Shown here: piece by piece, positions 1 through 11,600 of the stretch | Layout of the letters: every line of letters begins with the position of its first letter | Position numbering within the stretch: position 1 is the stretch's first letter | Assembly: GCA_000934385.1 (NCBI GenBank) | Contig: KN880431.1 | Location: 62,001 to 126,000, forward strand | Reading direction: 5' to 3' | From: Cylindrobasidium torrendii FP15055 ss-10 | Taxonomy: Eukaryota; Basidiomycota; Agaricomycetes; Agaricales; Physalacriaceae | Length of the DNA: 64,000 bases | Program-made: the position numbers and the translations under genes | The notes under the pieces: model-generated | Databases searched by the model: none | Seen by the model: the letters and a program-made list of their open reading frames with translations, nothing else | Told to the model about the DNA's origin: nothing

Positions 1-361
1 ATCAGTTGACAATTCCCCAGACCCAAGCACTACTTTCACACGGGGTCGAAAGATGTTGTTTTTGGATATTCGTCTCGATGTTCTCGAGCGCGCACTTAGT
101 CAAAGGGAGATGTTTCTCTTCATTCTGAACAGGAACGAACTGCTGGCGCGGGAGAAGACCAACCAATACGAACTTGGACTCGGAGGTTAACGTAATGGCC
201 TGAACCTGGTGCCACTCGATCTGAACTCTCTCCGCCAGCATATCATTAATTCTGAAGAAGCTATTGCGAGCTCCTAACACTCATCAAGAATACACGCAAG
301 CGGCTTCGACTGACCTATCGAGAGACTGCGCCCCCGACTCTTCGATAAAAGTTAGCTTCAT
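1..361 (-). CDS. 5' part of an unrecognised gene, cut by the left edge
   Basis: The reading frame is open from about 260 down to the window edge. A canonical intron (261-314, GTCAGT donor, AATAG acceptor) joins it in phase to a short first exon (315-361) that starts MKLTFIEESG. The visible product is about 100 residues and mildly hydrophilic (for example MLAERVQIEWHQVQ), with no domain I recognise. Another intron may lie in the part nearest the edge. The next gene (1126-3282) is on the same strand, 760 bp upstream. Confidence is moderate because only a fragment is visible. Confidence 0.45.
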
Positions 362-1125
362 GATTCACCGTGAGCCTTCACATCAGGAGAGTTTTCGTTG
401 AAAATAGTATTTACAAGAAGCTAGCAAGTACGGAAAGCGCTCAAATGTGATAGAGAAGAGGAGGGACATGTGTACATGTGTGATTAATATCCGGCGAGGT
501 GTCAAACAACGGTATTACCTGTTACACAGTAAGAAGAACTGGGGCACTCGATGGATGCTTAGTACCGAGGCCCAAGTGAGAGGCCTCGGCGTCGAGCTAG
601 TACTGCATTGTTCCTCTGATACGACTTACCACTGGTCACACACTACGCATAGGATGATGTAGCGTACAATTCTAGGTGTAATGGTACAGTCCTCCACTTC
701 AGTTTTATTTCAGAATCAAGGGCCACAAAGTTTTCAATACGAGGGAGGTCCTTGTAAGGACACCCCGCGTGGAAGCCGTAAATGGGAGACGGCATTGGTG
801 TACTAACTTGCATAAGCACAGAATGATACTACATAGCGTAGTTGAAGGTTTTCTAGGAGAAGCCACAGCCTTATCAGGAAGCCGAAATCAATAAGGGGGA
901 GGCTTTTCCCTAGGATGCGCTATCCTAACGGCGAGTGGCACACCGATCAGCCTTTTTCAATGATTTCCATTGCCTGCAGGTAACAAGAGACCAATGCCAC
1001 GCAGAAAAAGATCTGATGTAAAAAATGCTTTGGTTGTGCATGGCTACCGCCCAAAGTCTAGATTATAAGTGACTATCTACATATCTTGATGACTGCATAA
1101 ATACCCAGCGCACGGTCTCGCGAGC
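362..1125. other. Intergenic region, no gene seen
   Basis: This holds the 5' region of the left-edge gene and the 3' region of the LRR gene. A small frame at 447-662 has no coding signature. A GC-rich inverted repeat (CCGAGGCC and GGCCTCGG arms near 565-589) is present but too small to interpret. Confidence 0.5.
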
Positions 1126-3282
1126 TCACGCTGCACTTGGTGACATCTGAGTTTGGCTGAACACCTTCAACCATCCATCCCCCATATCCTTCTTCAACGC
1201 CTCGACCTTCCGCCTGTAAGCCTCAGCACTGTCCATCGTCTCATCCACCGCTCCATCATTCGAGCTGGTGGGCGGCTCATACACCGACGATGATACCCTT
1301 GCTCTTCTCGCCCCAGCTCTTCCAGTCAACGTCTGTGGTCTCCGCATTGATCTCGCGAACGTGGAAGCCGACGGCGGTGTCGACGATAACATCTCCTGCG
1401 CGGGTGTATACTCCGTTTGATATCGGCTGTGCCTCGATGTTCGCGCTTTCGACGGCGCCACCACTTCCGGTGCAGGTCCCTCTGGCACAGGCTCCGGAGG
1501 GGAGACCAAGTCCTCAAACCGACCCCATTCCTTCTGAGCAGACAGAGGACTGTTGTCCCTAGGCGTTGGCAATGTCGGCTTTGGCCTAGCCTTCCTACTG
1601 ACCCGCGATTCGTCCGATTTCATCCTCTGATGACCATGACCTTGGCTGCTCCCGTCGCTATGCTCTTGGTCTCCGTCCAAATCAACTATGCGCTTCACCT
1701 TCTTCTTCCGGGGCTTCGCTGCAAGTCCGATAGGTACGAGGTTCGGCGACGTGGCAGAGGACGACGACGGCGACGCTTGGTTGCGAGCGTGATGTTCATG
1801 GGCATGACCGACCGCAACGGTAGGTGGGGAATAGGCCACAGAGACTGGCCGAGAGGATGACATCTGAGCAGCTGGTGCAACGGTGAGCCCGCGCTTCTCG
1901 TAATATGATGGCGCGGCGCCATCGAGGGAGATGCTTTTGCCCTCCTTCCAGAATAAGTCGAAACAGGGTGCTCGATAGTTGTCGTCGTCTGTGAAAGGGT
2001 TTCCTGCGACAAAGACAGTCTTGATGTTCGGGAGTGTTGCCAGTCGCCCAATCTCTCCCACTTCTTCGATGATATTTTCGCGCAGATCTACACGCTCGAG
2101 TGCGTGTAGACGCTCGAGGCCACAAATTGATTCCAGACGGTTGCGCGCGAGGTTAAGGACGAGGACCTGTCCCAAGTTCAGGTAGATGCCCAAAACTGAG
2201 TCAATCATGTTGTCGGCCAGATTGAGTGATACTAGATTATACAGCGCCCCGAGACCCGAAGGGACGGAAACAAGAAGATTGAATGAGAGATCCAGATGAG
2301 TGATTGAGGTAAGGTAGGGTATAAGATCTGAGGGGAAGGATGTGAGGGCATTATCGGGTAGCGAAAGGTGCTTGAGGGACGCCCATTTGCTTGGCGAGAG
2401 CGTTGTTGGAGGCGGGGGAGATGGCGGTGTAGTTTGTGGGAGGGTAGGCAGTGGGGTGGATGGTTCGGAGACCTCGTCTTCTTCGCGTACAGTTTCTGGA
2501 ACCTGCGATGAGTAAAAGGATGCCTGTCTCTCCGGTCCCACTGGGATCTTTCTGTTCCGCTTGCGGCTGACGCTGCCCTCTCTTCTCGCTTGGTCGTCTA
2601 TAACTGCCCCAATGAAAACATCGGATATATCCTCAAGCCCACTTTGCTTTATGGTAAGGCTCTTGAGGTTAATCGCGAGCTGGTCCCACCCGAGAAGTGC
2701 TCGAGGGTCGATGTCGTTACACACAAGAACTTCAACGAGCTTGAATGCGTCCAACGGCAATGCGTTCTCATTCGGTGGTTGGTCGGCAATTTCTGCAACA
2801 GTCTTTCGGCCCGGAGCCACGATGTGAAGGGCAGGCAGCCTGGTGAATGCGGAGTAGAGGTAGCGGAGTTCGGTTTCCAGTGGTGGTGGGGGAGGTTTGC
2901 CCCACCAGCCTGGGCTGAGGGAGAAGGATGATACGACCGAGAGTGACGACCGAAAGGACGCAAGTGACAGCGTTTCAGATTTGTCGGAGTCGGGGAATAG
3001 GTTGATATAACTGAGCGGTCGTGAGGGTGCGTCGATCCGGACATCCAACGTTCCAACAGGCAGGCCAGCCTCTTCCATCCGCATGAGTATGTAGAATAGC
3101 CGTTGGGTGTCTATCGAGAAAGTCATTGGTTTCGGTGGTGGTGTAGGCCCAAACCAGCCGCCCGATGCTTGCTGGCGAGGCCGCCGACGAGCTAGGCCGC
3201 CCTCCCCGAGGGCTCGCTCATTAGTGCGAATGAACGTTGCCACACGGCGGATGTAGTCGTCTCCAGATTCATGTTCAGACAT
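1126..3282 (-). CDS. Leucine-rich-repeat protein, intronless, 718 aa
   Basis: A single exon of 718 codons, which is unusual in this intron-rich window. The N-terminal 250 residues are a conserved-looking region without a domain I know (RLFYILMRMEEAGLPVGTLD near residue 62). A short basic/proline-rich linker follows. About five SDS22-like leucine-rich repeats lie around residues 300-440, for example LKHLSLPDNALTSFP, THLDLSFNLLVSVP and LVSLNLADNMI, closed by an LRR-cap-like NPFTDDDNYR. The C-terminal 270 residues are disordered, serine/proline-rich and basic (KPRKKKVKR). LRR arrays of this type are protein-docking surfaces; similar fungal proteins have been likened to LKB1-interacting or nischarin-type scaffolds, but that is only a suggestion. 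The start is the first ATG, 217 bp from the divergent RAD23 start. Confidence 0.85.
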   Translation of the reverse strand: MSEHESGDDYIRRVATFIRTNERALGEGGLARRRPRQQASGGWFGPTPPPKPMTFSIDTQRLFYILMRMEEAGLPVGTLDVRIDAPSRPLSYINLFPDSDKSETLSLASFRSSLSVVSSFSLSPGWWGKPPPPPLETELRYLYSAFTRLPALHIVAPGRKTVAEIADQPPNENALPLDAFKLVEVLVCNDIDPRALLGWDQLAINLKSLTIKQSGLEDISDVFIGAVIDDQARREGSVSRKRNRKIPVGPERQASFYSSQVPETVREEDEVSEPSTPLPTLPQTTPPSPPPPTTLSPSKWASLKHLSLPDNALTSFPSDLIPYLTSITHLDLSFNLLVSVPSGLGALYNLVSLNLADNMIDSVLGIYLNLGQVLVLNLARNRLESICGLERLHALERVDLRENIIEEVGEIGRLATLPNIKTVFVAGNPFTDDDNYRAPCFDLFWKEGKSISLDGAAPSYYEKRGLTVAPAAQMSSSRPVSVAYSPPTVAVGHAHEHHARNQASPSSSSATSPNLVPIGLAAKPRKKKVKRIVDLDGDQEHSDGSSQGHGHQRMKSDESRVSRKARPKPTLPTPRDNSPLSAQKEWGRFEDLVSPPEPVPEGPAPEVVAPSKARTSRHSRYQTEYTPAQEMLSSTPPSASTFARSMRRPQTLTGRAGARRARVSSSVYEPPTSSNDGAVDETMDSAEAYRRKVEALKKDMGDGWLKVFSQTQMSPSAA

Positions 3283-3499
3283 GTTCTTGTGAATTTAGCA
3301 AAATGATTGATTCTGCCTGTTGCTCGCTCACCACCACTTGACCGCATAAGTAAAGCGGTGTGACACATGTGTTACTCAAGATCAAGCGCAAGACGCAAGC
3401 AAGACGCGTCATCCGCGTTCAGCTACTGCGATCGTCCTTTCTTTCTCTTCCCACCACCACCACATCCCCTGCTTTCTTCCATATAGAAAGTGATCCATC
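3283..3499. promoter_or_regulatory. Shared divergent promoter of the LRR gene and RAD23
   Basis: The two start codons (3282 on minus, 3500 on plus) are 217 bp apart. A pyrimidine-rich stretch (CTTTCTTTCTC... near 3437-3480) precedes the RAD23 start, as is common in fungal promoters without a TATA box. No TATA element was seen. Confidence 0.5.
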
Positions 3500-4867
3500 A
3501 TGCTCGTTACGGTCAAAACCACAAGCCAGAAGGTGTTCACGATAGATGTCGCCGAGGACGATACCATCGGCGGTCTCAAGAGCAAGATTAACGATGTTCA
3601 CGGCCATGCAGTCGCGACACAGAAGATCATTTACTCCGGTATTTAGCATCTCGGCTTGCCATCCAGATCTGTCTCATGCTGCGCCAGGCAAGATTTTGGC
3701 CGATGACAAGTCAATAGGCTCTTGTGGTATCAAGGAGAAGGATTTCCTGGTGCTCATGGTCTCTAAGGTGCGCTTGGTCCACGCGTTTTCCCATCTTCTG
3801 ACTCAAATTCAAATGATACTTTAGCCCAAACCGACACCGACGCCTGTGCCCGTCGTAGCGCCTACCGCCACAACTTCAACCCCTGCCCCCCAGCCGGCTG
3901 CCCCAGCACCTCAGCCAGCTGCACCATCTCCCGCCCCTGCCGCCGCAGCTCCTGCACCTGAGGCACCACAACCGGCTTTCGGTGATGGCAGTTCGTTCGT
4001 CACGGGCACTGCCCTTCAAGCCACAATCAGCAATCTCGTTGAAATGGGCTTCGAGGAGGAACAAGTGAAGCGCGCTCTTCGTGCCAGCTACAACAACCCT
4101 GACCGTGCAGTCGAATACCTCATGAGTGTACAGTTGTTATCAACCTCCGTTAATCTGTATTGATGAAATCAATAGGGCATTCCTGCTCATCTTGAGGCTG
4201 AGGCGGCCGGCACAGCTGGCGTGCCTGCTCAGGCTCCAGCAGCAGTGGCAGCTACTGGCGCCGCTCCTGCTCCGGCTGCTCCTGCACCCGCCGCTCCTGC
4301 TGGAGGACCACAAAACCTATTCCAGGTTCGCTCATCCTCGACCGAGTAAAACCCGACTTACACGTTATTCAGCTCGCTCAACAGCAACAAGCCGCCCAGG
4401 GAGGCGGTGCCGCCGGTGCAGGTGCCCCTGCAGGACGTGGTCTCGGTGGTCTTGGTGGACAAGGACTCGGAGACCCAGCCCAACTACAGCAACTTCGCGA
4501 ACTAGTCCAGCAAAACCCTGCGTTAATACAGCCCATCGTTCAGCAACTGGCTCAGTCGAACCCTCAAATCGCGCAGCTTATTCAACAAAACCCTGAAGCA
4601 CTCCTTCAACTCTTGGGAGGTATGGCTGGAGAGGACGGTGAAGATGGTATTCCTCCTGGCGCCCAGGTCGTCCAGGTCACGCCCGAAGAGCAAGCCGCTA
4701 TCCAAAGAGTCGGTCGTTTGCCATGTCTTTCTGAATCTAGCTGATCTATTCTCTAGTTGGAGGCTCTTGGGTTCCCTCGTCAGATTGCCGTGGAGGCATA
4801 CTTTGCCTGTGATAAGGATGAGGAGATGGCTGCGAACTACTTGTTCGAGCATGGCTTCGAGAACTAA
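3500..4867 (+). CDS. RAD23: UV excision repair / proteasome shuttle protein Rad23
   Basis: Six exons: 3500-3638, 3688-3767, 3825-4127, 4176-4325, 4373-4708, 4757-4867. They sum to 372 residues. Domain order is that of Rad23: ubiquitin-like domain (1-73, [28 protein letters not shown]), Pro/Ala-rich linker, UBA1 (about 134-174, [17 protein letters not shown]), Ala/Gln/Gly-rich linker, STI1/XPC-binding domain (about 257-308, [20 protein letters not shown]), and C-terminal UBA2 (about 327-372, [19 protein letters not shown]). Known role of the family: it binds polyubiquitinated proteins through the UBAs and the proteasome through the UBL, and partners Rad4/XPC in nucleotide excision repair, in nucleus and cytosol. 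The length is typical. All five introns are GT-AG and 47-57 nt. Nothing is broken. Confidence 0.97.
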
Positions 4868-5238
4868 GATCGGATCGCTCCGTGAAGTTGACGAGATTAT
4901 TGTTTAGTGTGTCCTTGTATTGTTTGTAATTATGTAGTAAGTAGGCTTCCTTGTCTCTAGTACTCAAATAGTCCAAGTTCTCAGAATCCAGCCGCGCTTT
5001 CTCGCAGAGCGATGCGCCGAGTTGATTGTGCTTTGGTCAACGCAGCGTCACTGTCGCGTCATTCCTTGACGAGACGTACAAGTTTTCAGAGACGACATAA
5101 GAGTACACTGACATTGGCAGTCGAGTGGTATACAGTTCGGCAGAGCCTGTGTCTATGGACTAGTCGTATAGAAAATAACGTCCGTCATTAGAATATAAGG
5201 ATAAGGATGCAGAATACAACAAGAATGTCCGTCGTCAT
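4868..5238. other. Tail-to-tail intergenic region
   Basis: A 371-bp gap between the ends of convergent genes (RAD23 and the minus-strand gene at 5239-6406). It is AT-richer than the flanking coding sequence and should hold both polyadenylation regions. No gene or RNA was seen. Confidence 0.5.
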
Positions 5239-6406
5239 TTACTCAAAGGGGTTCGTACGCCCTGCCTACAAGATGGATGAGATGAAAATTGTTGACGCTG
5301 TACAGAGCAAACATACCTGGTCACCTCCGCTCTCGCGACAACCACATAGCCAGTCGTGCCACCATTTGACTTTCTTCGGCTCTTCTTCTTCAGGCCGAGA
5401 GCTCGCAGCAGGGTCGATGTGCGGAGGGGCTCTGGCGGAAGGAGGAGTGTCGATAGGTGGTGGCGGTGTTTTAGGTTCGGGCAAACCCAGCGGACGGGGT
5501 GGGCCTTGCTGACCGTTCCGGGATGTGGACTGCGTCGGGTCGGGCGTGGCCTGCATAATGGCGGCGTCTTGCATTTGATGGCTGTCACTAAACGGCGAGG
5601 TGACTTCTGGGTTGAATGGGTCAGATTCGCCGCTGTGAGGTGTTCTGGGCGATGTTGGTACCGAGCCCACGGCCTCCAAGGGGACAACGTCAAGAGAATC
5701 GGTTGATTGGAGTTTCGTGTGGTGATGAGGCTTGTAGGGCGTGGATTTGGCGGAACTTTTCCTCCAGAGTTGACTCGCTCTCCGGCCAACGTCTGACACT
5801 AGCGAACCTGTAGGGGAATGCCCGGCGCCCTCCGGCACAGATGAAACGCGCGCGTTCTTTCTGCGCTGCCGTTCAGCGACTTCCCATCGCCGCAGCGTCT
5901 GGTGTTAGGACAATCAGTCCCGAGTGTCGCTAGCAACAGCATAAACGCGCACCTCCTCTATTCTACGCGTCTCTGCCTCTTGTTCTGTCGTTGGTGGATA
6001 CGACTCTATTCCCGCCGGTGCATCCGAATCGTAGTTGTCAGGTGTCTGGTCTCCCCTTTCGTCCTACGCAAGCGAGAATGGGTTACACAGCCCGCCGTTG
6101 TTGACACATCCTGCTCACCTCATCGCTGCGATATTGCCCATGCTGAGGCGTCCGCGGGGATTGAGCTCGACTCTCCGTCTCCAGGGAGTCGTACTCAACA
6201 TCGGCCCGCTCTTTGCCCTTGCCGGACGGCAGCCTCGGCGATAGAGTTTCAACAGGGCTGTCGCTATATTCCCGCGAACCAGCGATGTCGTCCTCAATGG
6301 TGGGCTCCATAGCTCGCTTAGGAGCAGCAGTAACCGTTTCTAGTGATGAGATGGACGCCATGCCGGGACGAACGTTAGAGGCAAATTCTTGATCATCGTG
6401 CGTCAT
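5239..6406 (-). CDS. Uncharacterised disordered protein ending in GRTNPFE, 335 aa
   Basis: Four exons (6119-6406, 5953-6063, 5317-5898, 5239-5265) sum to 335 residues. The last exon encodes only eight residues and the stop. Most of the chain is low complexity: acidic N-terminus, Ser/Pro/Thr-rich middle, and a basic segment TRRIEETLRRWEVAERQRRK around residues 125-145. The C-terminus is different: a compact motif WWHDWLCGCRE followed by AGRTNPFE. I believe this Trp/Cys-rich tail recurs in other mushroom genomes, but no function is known to me. The cluster of Trp and Cys could bind metal or be lipidated; that is inference. The gene is divergent from 6953-7831. Confidence 0.75.
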
Positions 6407-6952
6407 ATATCATACGGCAACTTCTATCTCGCGCCACTATACATTCCGAGGAATTCGACTTCACGCCCACCAATGCATGGCCCGCGCAGAAATTTGTTCA
6501 TTCCTTTAGTAAACGAACCAGACAGTCGCGTAAGTCTATACGACTTGGGTTATATCGATACCGTGACAATAGTATGGTATACAAGATACGTGTACTTGGT
6601 GACTTATAGTCTTGGTGTAACTTCGCTTTCAATGAGGAAGACGCGGATCGCGGTCCGATGTTCCAGATCACGACTGGGCAAGCCACGTGCCGATGCTCTG
6701 TTTGTGTCTTTGCAATTTTGCGCGAATGCACTGCTTGTCCATTGCCTATCACTGCGCTGCAGTGCATCTCCCTCACTTCCTTCTTTCAAGCCGAAAACTC
6801 GGCTGACATGCCCTATTTGGTGTAATATTGCATACACGAATTGCCAGCCACGGTGCACTTGCTCTTAGATTTCGGTACGTTTCCCGCTGTGCGCATAAAT
6901 CTGAAGTGAGCGTCTGAAAACCGAGGCAGCTCCGGCCGCGCATTATCAAAGG
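6407..6952. promoter_or_regulatory. Divergent intergenic region between two unknown genes
   Basis: These 546 bp separate the start codons at 6406 (-) and 6953 (+), so they should hold both promoters. No TATA element, tRNA or small ORF with coding character was recognised. Confidence 0.4.
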
Positions 6953-7831
6953 ATGTCTACAAGCACGTCTGTGCGTCGAAGGAAGCCTCAGGTCACCTAC
7001 CGTTCACCGCCAGTCTTCACCGTCCCGATCGTTGGCCCGTCCCCTCCCTACTTTTTGCACCTACCCAAACGCAATCCATCGACTCCCGCAACAGGAGAAC
7101 TGCCTCTATCCCAGCCTGGCACGTCCACAACATCGGCCATTTCCGAACTCCCCAAAGCCAAACGGCGCCGGCTCGTACACAATGCACCACTATCTCTGTA
7201 TCACCCCCTGGGGCCATATGCACAATCCCTCCCCCCTCTGGACCCCACTCTGTTCGGCTTCCCTGCAGATGTGACCATTGATGAAGAGGTCCAAACCGCC
7301 GCCGCCACCGCAGCCAAGGAACCTTCTCCAGATCTGCCACTGGTGTCTGTCGAGAAGGTGTCTCAACCTGCACGCAAGAAACGCGGAGGAAAGCGCAAGC
7401 GCAAGAAACTGGAGGAAGAGGACCGCACCTACATTGCCGCCGCCAAAGTCGTGCGCACCCGTTCGCGGACACCGCTTAATCAGCGTATGGCCAGTCCGGA
7501 CACATATGAAGACATTCCGTCCGTATCTGTGCTGCCTGAGGAGGACATTGAGATGGCACCTCCTACACCAAAGCTTCCCGAACTAGAGCCTGAGCCCGAG
7601 CCCATTGAACGCGCGCCTAGTCCTCTGCGGGTAGTTGTAGCGCCAACGGCACCCGAACCTGCTCCTGCTCTCGCTCCAACTCCGCCGCGTCGTCCGTCCC
7701 CTATACCAGCGCCTCGTATCATTCAAATGCAGCAGAGGGCTCCCTTACCTCCACCCCCTCCGCCAATTCCGCCAGCCCGCAAGGTCAAAGATCAGGTGAA
7801 GGAGGAAGGGGAAATTAGTGAAGATGAGTGA
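6953..7831 (+). CDS. Proline-rich, lysine/arginine-rich nuclear-type protein, 292 aa
   Basis: A single-exon gene. The N-terminus holds a possible folded stretch (RKPQVTYRSPPVFTVPIV, YFLHLPKRNPS). The rest is disordered: a basic patch KAKRRRL (about 68-74), a strong nuclear-localisation-like cluster KKRGGKRKRKKLEEE (about 142-156), long Pro/Glu stretches (PEPEPIERAPSP, PPPPPPIPPARK), and an acidic end EEGEISEDE. An EGEI(S/D)ED tail is often seen in nuclear RNA-processing or transcription proteins, so a nuclear role is plausible, but the family is not recognised. No intron is needed. The divergent neighbour is 5239-6406. Confidence 0.7.
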   Translation: MSTSTSVRRRKPQVTYRSPPVFTVPIVGPSPPYFLHLPKRNPSTPATGELPLSQPGTSTTSAISELPKAKRRRLVHNAPLSLYHPLGPYAQSLPPLDPTLFGFPADVTIDEEVQTAAATAAKEPSPDLPLVSVEKVSQPARKKRGGKRKRKKLEEEDRTYIAAAKVVRTRSRTPLNQRMASPDTYEDIPSVSVLPEEDIEMAPPTPKLPELEPEPEPIERAPSPLRVVVAPTAPEPAPALAPTPPRRPSPIPAPRIIQMQQRAPLPPPPPPIPPARKVKDQVKEEGEISEDE

Positions 7832-8671
7832 CGGATGTGGCACTCTCCATCTGACCAAGTAACGAAACTAATTTATTTCTATGTGTACTGGACGGGGCCA
7901 TGTGCGAGTACGTGTATGTACAGTACTGTATACCTTTCCGAGTAGTGTATGTACGCATTGATATCTATCTTGCTCTATGTAAATTTCTGAATTCTGATTT
8001 GTCGGAAGTCGAACTCGAGGTGTTTCTATGCAATTCCGGTTTGCCAACAATGTGCGAAAATAGCAATTAGCGGGTGTCCATTGGTCGTGTCATAGGACCA
8101 AGCGTCGTATGGTCGTGGGTATCAGAGTAATGTTTTCAAAACCTCCGATGACTGAGAAGATTGGAATGTTTCTCATGTGAAACAGATGAACCGGGGAGAG
8201 TATTCTTGCTGGTTGTAGGTGCAGAGACTTGATAGAAAAGTTGCACAAATTGAAACTTCAACTTGGACGCCTAATAGCCTCTTTCCGATTTGGGGGTCCA
8301 TCAAACGCGATCGACATCGTCCATCGGGTTAACGGTAGACGCTCACCCCACGGTTCCGATTCCCACCAGCAGAAAGGCATCGGCTATGGCTCGGACCGCA
8401 CGAAAAACAAACATTTCCTCGAGAATTCGACATTCTTCATCCTGTGACCACTGGCCACAGAGACGCCAACGCGGTTCTCCTTATAGGTTCTCCACTGATG
8501 AACCTGAATTCGAACAAATGTGGGGATGAACCCTGCATGTGCACAATTTCTCGATGGAAGCTATGACTTATATTTAACAAGCAGCACACTCGTGTTTTTT
8601 TTCCTTCCGGTGGCCGCTCTGGGACTGTGCTTTTCTCTCGTACATCAATTCACGCGCCAGGCCGACGCAGT
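7832..8671. other. Intergenic region upstream of the giant DUF3712 gene
   Basis: An 840-bp gap. A T-run (GTGTTTTTTTTCC near 8590) and a pyrimidine-rich tract lie about 80 bp before the start codon at 8672. Short frames at 8229-8529 overlap one another in different frames and show no coding character. Confidence 0.45.
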
Positions 8672-11600
8672 ATGGAGGAACCAGCCAGACGAAGCAGCGG
8701 AATCTATTATGGAGAGGCCGAGGGGTCTAGCGTATCGCTAGCCAGTGCGTGTGCACGCGTTTCTCATTTCCCCGCATTGCTCAATAGTACGCGCAGGACA
8801 TGCAGCTTCACCAGGCGGGTCGCGGTTCGCAGAAGCGCGTCCGTCGAGCGAACAGGGTACCCACGGCGCTGCCCCTGCCGACCCCTTCGCAGACCCTGCA
8901 GTCGGCCCCGCGAATTCCCAGGCGGACACAGCTGCGACAACGGCAGTTGCAACCACCACAACCGCGGTGCCATGGTACAAGTCGCGCAAATTTATCATTT
9001 CGCAGGCCATAATTGCTCCTCTGGGCATTGCCCTGCTCATGATTCTGCTCTTCCCTGTCGTTACGGCCATTGCCCAGTTGCTTGTTAACAAAGCCACGAT
9101 CGACATCAGTGAGGCTGCCATTACGAACCCAACGAATACCTCGTCAGTCCACGTCTTCGCATCCTGCAAACACCTTTGACGCTGCCGACAGCTTCGATCT
9201 TGCGCTACGCGGCAAGGTGTCGCACACAGGGAAGGTCGACGCGACCATCGTCTTTCCTTCCGACAGGCCCATACATGTCTCCTGGATGCAAGAAGATGGC
9301 ACAGAGACCAACCTGGGTACTATGCCTCTCCACAGCCTCATCTCCAAAGGCTCTAGCGCAACTATCGACGACCAAACCCATTTCACCATCACTGATCAAG
9401 ATGCTTTCGGCGCGTTTGCACAAAGTATGATCACCTCGGAGACCTTCACCTGGCGCCTACGCACCGACGGCCTGGAGGTCCACGCGCTCAAGTTCCCGGT
9501 TGCGAAGAACATAAAGTTCGACAAGATGGTGGAACTCAAGGGCGCGTCTTCTCGCGCTTCTTTCAGGTTCCTAGACGCTGACCCAGTCTCTAGGCTTCAA
9601 TAGCTTCAACGGAAATGTTGTGCTCAATGACCTCAAGCTACCGAGCGACAACCCAAAGGAGAACGGTGGTGGTATCAACTTCATTGCTGACACCGGCCTG
9701 AGCAATCCGAGGTACGAATCCATGACACCATGCTGGGATACTTCTCACATACCACCATTTTCGCAGTCCCTTTAACCTGAACCTGGGTACCATCGTGTTT
9801 GGGTTGACCTATGACGGCGTCGAGCTTGGCACAGGCAGCAGTAGCAACACTCAGATCGTGCGTAGAAGGCAACACTACACCCTTGTCGCCATCTGACCAT
9901 GCGGTACAGAAACCGGAGAGTAACAACATTGCGCTGAGTGGCTTCCTCAAGCCGCACACCGATGAAACCGAACTCAAGAAGATGGGTGTTCTCTTTAGTA
10001 ACTACCTCAATGGCGACATGTCAATGGTGGTCGCGACTGGCGTGTCTACACTACAGGAAGATGGCACGGAGATCTCTTGGTTAAGCAAGGGTTTGCAGGC
10101 CCTTGTGCTGCAAGTCCCCTTCGTCAATGTCAAGGGAGCCATTGCGCCCATCAAGACCATCACCATTGGTGATATGGCCCTCTTGTTCAGCGACGAGGAT
10201 GAGTGGTCACCAACCGCCAGCAGTAACAATATTACAGCGAACATGGGTAAGTCGTGCTCCGCATTCAAAGTGCATCCACCGACTTATCCGTGCGAAGAGC
10301 TTCCTTTCGGATTTAGCCTAGAGATCGACGAGATCGAAAACAATTTCAACATTTCTCAAGATGGCAAGACAGTCGCAGGTATTACCACGGTGAGCCTATT
10401 TGGTCTACAATCGTCGGGGACTGTGCTCATTCCTCAGCCGTTGGGTGCATCAAGCTCGAATATCGATGTTCTTTCGAGTTCGAAAACAGCTGGAACGATC
10501 AATATCACCCTCAATCACGATGCACTCGACAGTGACCATTTAAACTTTGCCAAATTCAGTGCGCCCGGGTTTTCTTCTTCGTTTATGGATCCATTTTGAC
10601 CGAGTAATAGATAAGGATATTACAACGGGAAACCAAGTTGATTTTAGACTCATTGGGCACGCGAAGGCTGTTGCGAAGCTAAGCATTGGGACGCTCACGC
10701 TCGACCCGATCAAGTTCAACGTTTCTTCCTCCCTCAATGGCCTGCAAGGCCTTGACGGTAGAACCACGATCGACGCGGTTGACGTTTACGGAGGCTCGAG
10801 TGAAGGCATATTGCTGAACATCAACGGTCTGTCTTTACGCTTTGCCTGCCCGTCTCTTACTGACGTCTCCGACAGTGACTATTGACAATCCATCGAACCT
10901 GGATTTGTCGACAGGAGATCTTCGTAAGTTGTACTTTTCTCCCCACGATCCCTAGTCTTGACATTCGCCACAGACCTTCAGCTGCAGCGCGGTGATTCGT
11001 CTCTGGGAACTGCACTTCTCTCCAACTTGACTCTTGCACGCGGTTCCAATGCGCTGTTGACAACGTCGGTTTTCACGGCAAATGCAAATGACCAAAGCAA
11101 ACAAACTCTGAACGAATTCGTTGGCCAGCAAGACGTGAATTTGAAGATCGTGGGATACGACCAGAGCACGACCATTGGTCCGTTATTGGAAGCATTCGAA
11201 AGTTTGGATATCAGTGTCATTCTCCCCGGGCTCACAAGTACACTCCTTGGTTCTGCATCTCTCCAAGGTGGGTTCGGCGTATTCCCGCTCAACGAATCCT
11301 AATTTCTGTAGTACTCTCAAGCACTGGCCGCGAGAATAACATCAGTCACGTAACCGTCGAACTTAACAACCCATGGAGCGCAACGCTTGACATTACGAGG
11401 ATCGATTCGACCGTGTCTTCCAAGGGCATCAACTTGGGCACCATTAGCTCTGCCACCAAGTTCACGTCGACGGGCCACGAAACGACTACCTCGCCAGACT
11501 TGGATCTCGTGCAGAATCTCGACCCTTCGTCTATCTTCACCTTGACAAGACTGCTGGCTGTGGAAGCAGGAGAGGATCCGGCACCCCTCGATGGCATCGT

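Noticed and set aside
4126..4596. Arg/Leu-rich frame overlapping RAD23
   Set aside because: Shadow of RAD23 exons in another frame; the composition (RR, PRR runs) is typical of GC-rich off-frame reading.
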